Of a stretch of DNA of 64,000 nucleotides, positions 15,101 to 24,200 are shown piece by piece. The stretch comes from Kuschelorhynchus macadamiae (lineage: Eukaryota; Arthropoda; Insecta; Coleoptera; Curculionidae): contig JAUTXW010001615.1 of NCBI GenBank assembly GCA_030620095.1, positions 3,184,001-3,248,000 of the forward strand. Direction: 5' to 3'. Every line of letters starts with the position of its first letter. Positions within the stretch are counted from its first letter, which is position 1. Position numbers and translations under genes: made by a program. The notes under the pieces are model-generated. The model made no database searches. It worked only from the letters and a program-made list of their open reading frames with translations, and was not told the origin of the DNA.

Positions 15101-18100
15101 GAATTCAGATTTCCTTCATATATTTGGTAAACTATTTTTCGGTTGAAAATAAAACAGGAGATATTGAATCCAAATCTGCCCTGACGCTCCCTAGGAAAAA
15201 TAACATGGTTGTTTTCTTGACTCCAAAATCGCGTGTTGTGTCTATTTAAAATCCCTGAACTAGTAAAATGTGCCTCGTCTGACCAAATAATCTTTTTTTC
15301 AAAATCGATATCTTCTGCCTTCATATTTATAAACCAATTGCAGAACTCCAATCTGCGCTCTGCATCACCAGGATGCAGATGATGCACAAGTTTGTATTTA
15401 TAGGGTTTGAATTTGTGCTTTTTCAAAATTTTCTGCACTTTGGTTTTCGGTACACCCGCCTCTTCGTCTATTTTCCTGCAATATGTTTCAGGAGCTGTCT
15501 GAACGAGGGCTAAAACGTTGACCTCAGATTCTTCGTTGTCTTTATTGTAAGTTCGCGATCGAGGCTTGTTAAAAGATCCATATTGGCAAAGATTATTTTT
15601 AATTTTTTGAAAAATTCTTTTTTCTGGTTGTCTTCTCTCGGGATATCTAAGATAAAATAAAGCGAACCAATAAAGTCAAAATGCAGGAAGATAAAAAAGC
15701 TACTAACCTGTTCAGATAAAGCTCTGCCGCCTGATCTGCATCTTCATTAGACAATATAAAACACGCGTTCATATCATATTTCTCAAAATATTCAAATTTT
15801 TGATTCTGAGCCATATTAAAAACAATAATTATAATAGACGTCAAGAAAAATTTAAACGCAATAATGCCAAAAATGACAGCAGTAATGGCTGCCTGATCAT
15901 ATTTTTGTTGGCGTTGCCATGGCTACCACAGCCACCTTCTCTTATTTCGATTGATCTGCTATGCCATAAATCCGTTTAAAGAAAAATGCATTTTTTCATG
16001 TTATTTATGAAAATAAATATGACTTATGGTATGTTTTTGAAAAGCTCTCGACACGAAGAATAAGATGAAAAAATAATATATAGGGTGTCCCATTTAAAAA
16101 ATAGTAGGTTATGCCAATATGTCAAAAACTATGACTCTCAGCAAAAATCTGAGTACGCCACTGAATTCTACGTGAAAAAATCTATAAATACCAGTTGAAA
16201 CATTTTAAATATATTTTACGATAGCTGAGTTACAGGGGGTGTCCGAAAATGACAAATTTTCAAAATCACCCTGTAGCACGGAAACTAAAATGGTTAGGGC
16301 AAATCTGTTTGCGGCCTCTTTAGTTTCATCGAAAAGTAGCACGGTGTCGCGAAAACCGCATCTCTCTATCTCTACTCATAAGCTGGAAACCCCGTAAAAC
16401 CTACGAAAATGGGACACCCTGTACATACAGAATCGTCTCCGTGAGGTATTGTTACCTATCACAATGAATTATAACACAAAAATATTTATTTTTTTAGGAA
16501 AACTTAGCTAATAACATTCGCAGTATACCCACGAAAATCTTTTGATGCCCCCATACTTACATGCATTACTGGTAAAGACATTACCCCCTTTGCGTGTGCA
16601 GTCGGGTATTAACATAGATCATAATAATTGTTTATATTTAAAATTAATCAGCTTCTGTGTTAAATCATCATATAATTAATGTTAAAATCTTTTACTCATT
16701 TCTTAAGTAATATTTTGTGAAAAATATATTTCATAATACTCTGAATAAGTGAAAAAATTAAGCTCCTGTTTGTGTTCACAAATTTTATCTTTTTGACTAT
16801 AATTTAAAAAAAAGTGGTTCATGTATACGTACGTACTGTACGTTGAAGTCATTAGAAAAAAAAGGTAATCTTTCTAACACATATTTCAAATTTGTAAAAT
16901 ATAATTTGTATTTTGGGAAAGATTCCCAGAAAATTTCCTTGGCAAATTTCAAAAAGACAGTTTCCCAAACTAACTTATTTCTTTCCGGAAAGTTTTCAAA
17001 ATGGGAAAGTTTTTAAAGATGGAAATTTTCTGCTGCCCGTCACTAGTAATAAATGTAAGATAAAGTCAAAAGCAGTGTTATCGTGCGGGTCATATGATTT
17101 GTCAACGACAAACCTATGATATTTTCATATGAAAAAAGAGGATAAACATATAAATACCAGCAGTTGCAAAAATCTTTGAGCGATGTCACTTCAAAGTCAG
17201 TGACAAAATGAGTAATAGAAAACAATGTTCGGGTTTTTTGCATTCACAAGCGAAAAAATGGTATTAAATCTAAAAAAATATTACGAAAATGAAAATTCAC
17301 CGGCCAATATCCAGGAGACAGTAGCAAAAGCTCTGTGAATCAGTATAAGGACTGTGCAGAAAATAGATGCTCCATCTTTAATCATTCTGGACAATGCATC
17401 TTATCATTCAAAAATCTTAAATCAACAACCTACTTCATCCTGGAAGAAAAGTGATATTTATGACTAGCTAATAAAACAAAAACAAAATCCTTTACCCATT
17501 ATGCTGAAACTAGAACTTCTTTTAATGGCTAAATCAATTAAAAAACCAACAATATATGCCGTTGATGAAATATTACGGGAAAATGGACATGAGGTTTTAC
17601 GACTGCCGCCATACCATTGCCAGTTTAACACAATAGAATTAATATGGGCTGGGGCAAAATCATATTACGAAAAACACGTGAACGATTGTCTTACATCAGA
17701 TGAAGTGCAAATTGTTTGGCAAGATTCATTAAATTATATTACGCCGGAGTAATGGAAGAAATCTGTGGAACATACGGAGAAATTAATATGGGATTGGTGG
17801 AATCGAGAACGAGTTCTAGATGTCGAAATATGATCATTGCGTTATTTGAGGACGACTCAGAAGATGAGGACTTTTTAAGTGATGATAATATTTATTAGTC
17901 TATAATATTGAAAAGTTTCTGAAGGATTATATTAGTCTTTGACGTGTATAAATCATAAATTGCATTATGAATATCCATTTTTAAATTTTTTTTATTAGAT
18001 TTGACACCATTTTTTTGCTTACGTTTTTAGTACATTTGTAATTTTGTAGGCAATAAATAAATAATTATAGAATACTTGTTCTAATTTTAAAGCGTTTTTA

Positions 18101-18199
18101 AAATAAGTAAATTTTTTTATTAATTATAAGACAAAATTTGATATATAAAAATCGGTAAAATCGCTTTACCAGAAACTCGGGGCTAACGAAAAATACAGG

Positions 18200-18261
<62 letters not shown>

Positions 18262-21200
18262 CCTGTATTTTTCGCATCCATGGCCCTTAATTTTAGACTG
18301 AATTTTGAAGAAATCGGATAAGTAGTTTTTTAGCTATGTCGCGAACAGACAGACTGACGGACAGACATACCTACAGACACAAGGAATTGAGAAAACATGT
18401 GTTCCGGCATCTAGGGACCCTTAAACGTAAAGATCTGAAAAAATCTCACGATGGAAGTAATAACTAATTATCTTGTGTTTTTAATAAAAGTGTATATTAT
18501 TTTTGCAAAATAATTTTTTTTGCCATCACAATACAAAAAAAAGTTTTCTTTGCACAGGGGTATATAAACTGTATAAAGAGAACATATCCTTATTAAGGCG
18601 CTTGTTTTTGCCAACCAAAAAATTTTAACCACATACATATTTAGCGGATTTTCTTATTTAGTCCCTCGGCATTTAATATATAAAATAATATTAAATGGCT
18701 ATTTTAATAATATTGCGTAATATAATTAAAAAACTATTTTCTTTCTTCTTGTATATTTGTAAATTCATCGGGATTTAATAGGTCGATAAAAGAATCACAC
18801 AACATTTTGGTATTCACTGTGTTTTTTGATTTGATTCATAATGTTGGTGACCTTTGAACCCGCACGATAAGACCGCATTCGACTATACATGCCTTTTGCA
18901 TTTTTCGACTATATTTACCAAAAATTATATATTGCCTTGGCACTTTGACCGTTCATATCTACGTTTTTTTTAATTTACTATCTATAGTGTTTCTATAAAT
19001 TTTAGGCTCATGTTCACTCACGGCGTACAAACTAACACCTTCTGGTTTTGAATGGGGGAGACAGAATACAGACAAAGGCAACAATCCCAAGGGTTACATG
19101 CCGAGTCATTACGAAAAAGTACAAATGTTACTTTCCGATAGGTTTACAGGCTTCTTCATGGTTCCGTCGCAAGGTCCTTGGAACTATAACTTCATGGGTA
19201 AGTGATTTTTTACCGAAAACCAGACAATTAGCCTGGGCGGTAAGTAGTTTTGAATAGAGAAGTTAAACAGTATAACTTTTTCCTAAAATACACACATGGA
19301 AAAAAGTTAGGGATAATGAAAAAAAGGTCGTTTTTGCAAACAAAATATATTATTTCAAAAGTGATTTCATGATAATGCAAAATAAAATTGATTACTGAAT
19401 AAGATACAGGGTAAAGTCAAGGCATATGTTTTTAGTAAATTTTTGAAACACCCTGTAGCATAAACTGCCTGCAATTTTAACCTGTATATCGGTAACTTTG
19501 ATTGTAACTGATTTTTTAAAAACATTTTGTCATTTGGATGATCAACGTATTTCTCTTACCCACCCATAAAAATGTAAATATTAAAAGTTGACTGACTTGA
19601 ACTGACTTTTTTTTTCAAAATGGTAAAAACATCATTTAGCACAGATTATTGTTCATATGGAAAGAAGTTATTGATGTTGAAGTTCAGTTAGAAAAACATT
19701 TCTTACAAATTTTACAAATTTATTCAACAAAACTAAAAAAATGGGTCCAACTTAATGGAAAAAAGAAAAACATAAAAAACTAAACTAATTCTATATGAAG
19801 ACCGTTGTTTTCTATCACTACTTTAATACGTGTAGGCATACTCCTTATGCAATTGGCAATAGCGTCTTGCGGTAGCTGATCTCATATAACAGGTAAAATG
19901 TTTTTTTCCTGTAGAGTATTCGGTGGGTGATGGTGTGAACGAATGGCTCTTTTCAGAAAATCCCAGACATTTTGTATAGCATTAAGATCTGATGATCTTG
20001 CTGGCAATCTTAAATGATCAATCTGGTTCTCCTGGATTTGATCAAGTCCGATCCTAACTCTATGCGGGCGAGAGTTGTCATCCAGAAATATAAAATTAGA
20101 TTCAAAACTGTACCTGTGTTCTTCAACGATATCATTTATGATGTCGTTTCGATAAGTCTCACCATTCATGGTACCGTCGCATAAGTACAATTGAGTACGA
20201 CCACTGTAAAAAATCCCAACCCAAACCATTATTCCTCCACCTCTGTAAGGATGAACCTCTTGTACTAGACCAGGTCGAACGCGTCCCCAGTGTCTCTCCA
20301 AATCCTCAATCGCCTTGTATCACTATGAAAGCACACTCTAGTTTCATCAGGGACATGATATTGTTCCATCGTTTATTTAATTTACTGATCACACTTTGTG
20401 AAACATGAACTGCATTTGCAACATCTGCTTGACTCATGCCAGTTTGTAGCATACCAATGGCTCTATTAGCGTTGTTTATCCTTAAGTGCCTTCGTGCCAT
20501 TTAGTACAATATAAAAACACTTCTCTCAGCATTAATACTAATGACATCTGTGATGACATTTCAAGATTCTTCAAATTTTAAAGCGTTCTAGATGTCCCGT
20601 TTTTATGGGCATAATAGAAATACGGGTAAAACATCACCATACTAATATTGCTGTATTTTCTTTAAAAACACAAATACGTTGATCATCCACAAAAAAATGT
20701 TTTTAAAGAATCAGGCTTCAAAGTTACCAATATACAGTTTAAAATTTGCAGACAGTTTATGTTACAGGGTGTTTCAAAAATTCACTACAAAACATATGCC
20801 TTGACTTCACCCTGTATTTTATTCAGTAATCAATTTTATTTTGTATTCCAACTATAAATAATATATTTTGTTTGCAAAAACGACCTTTTTTCATTATCCC
20901 TAACGTTTTTCCGTGTGTGCAATTACGTTTTTAATACAAAAGTTTTAAAATAAAATAGCTTAATTTCATCGATTTTGGAAACTTTTGGTGAAGTTGCTTG
21001 GGGTGATCAAATTTATAAAATAGCATTTTTTTGCTTATTTTTGCATCATATTTGTCAAAAAAAATAAGTCAGATATCTGTTCTCTTCTATTTCTGAACCT
21101 GTCAAAATGACAGTAGCCAGATTTTGACAAGAAAAAATGTCAGTTTGATATTTCTGGGAAAATTCTAATCTACTTAAAAAAACATTCTTATTCAATTAAG

Positions 21201-24200
21201 AAATCATAGTTCTTGGTATTAGACCGTGTCAAAATGTCAAAGTCGTATGAGTTCAGTGTTCCGATCTCGTGAAGATTCCTGATAATGAAGCGCGTGCAGT
21301 CGAAGGTGAAACGTCGGAAAGTCATTCCATTTTTGACACGTTCTATATTATTCATTGACAAGAACTAGATGTGATATAGGGATAAACTAGACCTAATTCA
21401 ATATGACAGAACCAAATGGCGGTTTTAAATTATACCTAAAAATTAAGTATACAATGAGTAAAAACTGGTAAAATAATGATACGATTCCAATATGGTTTAA
21501 CAAAGCGGCCCCCAATAAAAATATATGTGTGTTACAAAAGTTCCACCTAATTTGCCTATTTAGGCGATGGGGCATTAATGGCGGGCGGTAGACTTTTTGA
21601 TGTTTTTCGTGACTTAAATCTAATTAATTTTAAAAAGATTTATTGCACCATTTAATTTCTTTCATTCTTCTGGACTTTTTGACCCATCTCACGGACTAAA
21701 ATTTTATTTATTTATTTATTTATTTACAGTTAACTGTCTTACAGGAGATCCCAATTACAAGACAGTGAAAAACTACATATTCAAGCCTACTAAAAAATTA
21801 CATTTTACACAAAAAAAGAAGCTTATAACTAATAATAACAGAAATTATTTTCCAAATTCTGATATTTGAATAAGATTTAAATTAGCAAAACGGTTTAGCG
21901 TCGAAAATTTTTCTTATATGATTCTAAACTATCAGAAAAAAGATCCAAATTAATTTTTTTGTTAAAGTTATCGCACATTGTATAAATAGGCGAAAATTTT
22001 AGGATGTTTGTACGAGGAGTCGGCAAATAAAAAGCACTGCTTGTGCGTGAACTTAAACGAGGCATGTTGAAATTTATTTTAGAAAGTAAACAGGGGCAGT
22101 TTAACTTATTATTTAATAGCTTATACAAAAATATCATTTGCAGGTTATCTCGGCTGGTTTTTAAGTTCGTCCGTGAAAATTTATCTAAAAGCTCTTCTTG
22201 TGGACATCCTTGAGCGGGATACTTATATACTTTCAATACCAGACACATGAATATTAAATCCCGGAGACCATACAACTGCCGCATATTCAAGTTTGGATCG
22301 GATATAACTGTAGTACGAACTATAAACCCTAATATTTTAGAAGAATCTGACCTAATAGCGTTGTAATGTGAGGGAAATGATAATTTTTGATCGAATGTAA
22401 CTCCCAGATCACAGGACTCCTTGGATCGGCCTACAATTTCACCATTGCAGTTATAGTCGAAAATAATCGGTTCTAACTTTGTAGTAAACGACATAACCTT
22501 GCATTTTCGAATATTTAGCTGCAGACAATTTCCCTGGCACCAGTCAATAATATGCTGTAAATTTTGTTGGATTTTTAAGCAGTCCTCCATAGACTTAATG
22601 TTAGCAAACAGTTTGATGTCATCAGCGTAGAGTAAATAACCAATATCCAGAGAATCACCAATGTCGTTAATAAAAATGTTAAACAGCAAGGGTCCTAAAA
22701 CGGAACCCTGCGGTACCCCCGAACATGCTATATAGTTCTCCGATTGAAAACCATTTATAGCCACATATTGTGTGCGACTTGAAAGGTAACGTAAAGAGCC
22801 GTAATGGGGAATCCGAGAATCCGATATTTGAAAGTTTATTAATTAACAAGTCATGATTTAACTTGTCAAATGCTTTGGAGAAGTCTAATTATATTACATC
22901 AGATTGCAGACCCTCATCAATCGGGTCCGCAATGTATTGTGTTATAAGGGCCAGGTTGGTAGTTGTGGGACGATTTTTAAAGAAACCATGCTGTTCAGGA
23001 ACAATTTTATTTTGCACCAACGGAAAAATGATGTCGTGCAATATGAACTCAAAGACTTTTGAGAAGTTGCATATGATGGAAACAGGTCTATAATTTTGAA
23101 TGTCTGATTTATCACCCTTCTTAAACACCGGACATACTTTCGACTTTTTCCATATATTTGGTAATGTCTGTTGTTCAATGCACATGTTAAATAGGATTTG
23201 AAGAGGTTTTATTGCCACAAATAGACAGTCACGTATCAAAAATGCTGGAATAAGGTCTGGTCCGGCAGTGTATTTAGGTTTAAGTTTTTTAATAGCACGA
23301 ATAATATCCCGTTCACTAACTGTAGATATGTTTATATTTTGATCACTATACGAGAATGAATTATTTGAAATTTGGATATTGTTAGAAACTGATTAAGATT
23401 GCTTAAAAAATGAAGCAAATGAATTCAAAATATCGGGTGGATTATCTAAATTCTGACCATCAAAGTGTATACTGTTTGGAATGCCTGTTATCTCTCTCCG
23501 GCCTTTGACAAAATTCCAAAAGCTTTTGGGATCTTTTTTGATATCCGTTTCCATTTTTTGTACTTTTTATGCAATTTATCTTTAGTTTTTATATTTTTAG
23601 TAATTTCTGAAGTGAACCAAATATGGAGTATATTAAGTTATAAAAAGTATTACAGGCATTTTCCACCGTTGTCTGATTTTCCAGCAAGGACCAGTCCTGC
23701 TGAAGAAATGAAATGAGTTATAAAGCAAGTTGAAATCAGCTTTACGAAAATTGTATAGATTATTCATATTTAAGTTTATAGAGTTTTTAAAATTATTTGA
23801 CTTTGGTCTTTTAAAGGAAATCATTAAAGCAGGATGGTGAATATCTTCTTCGATAAGAATATCAAGTGATCGCTCTACGTTACAATTAGAGTTGCTATTC
23901 GTCAGAATAAGATCCAGAATCCTTTGATTGTTATTTTTAATAAAGTTATACTGCTCGAGATTAAAGAATTCCATAAAATGTTTTAACAAATTTATGCAGT
24001 TACTATTTCTTTGAGAATTTCCGCTTAAAAAACCCTCATAATCTGGTAAGTTAAAATCTCCTATAATGTATATATTTTTACCGTAGATATAGTCCAAAGT
24101 GACAAAAAAATCAAACAGATTTTCAAGATCGTTTTGTAAAACCGGAGGCGGAATATATAGGATGAATACAAAAACCGTACAATGGACAAAAGCCATTTTG

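Larger units (their letters stand above)
17063..18885 (+). mobile_element. IS630/Tc1-like element with long D-to-E spacing, defective
   Basis: Imperfect inverted ends (17061-17090 AAAGTCAAAAGCAGTG and TTATCGTGCGGGT; 18859-18885 in reverse) share TTATCGTGCGGGT exactly and are bordered by TA. Inside, 17240-17895 carries a decayed transposase on the + strand. The 3' part holds an 88-bp palindrome with (TA)30 and a widespread-looking arthropod repeat rich in CAGACAGAC words (18340-18385). Confidence 0.6.

Noticed and set aside
21228..21341. Possible hammerhead-ribozyme-like motif (CTGATAATGA ... GAAACGTC)
   Set aside because: The core reads CTGATAA instead of CTGATGA and the stretch between does not form a convincing stem II.
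22863..23093. Open frames on the + strand across 22863-23716 and 25487-25690
   Set aside because: Antisense shadows of the LINE reverse transcriptase and ORF1.
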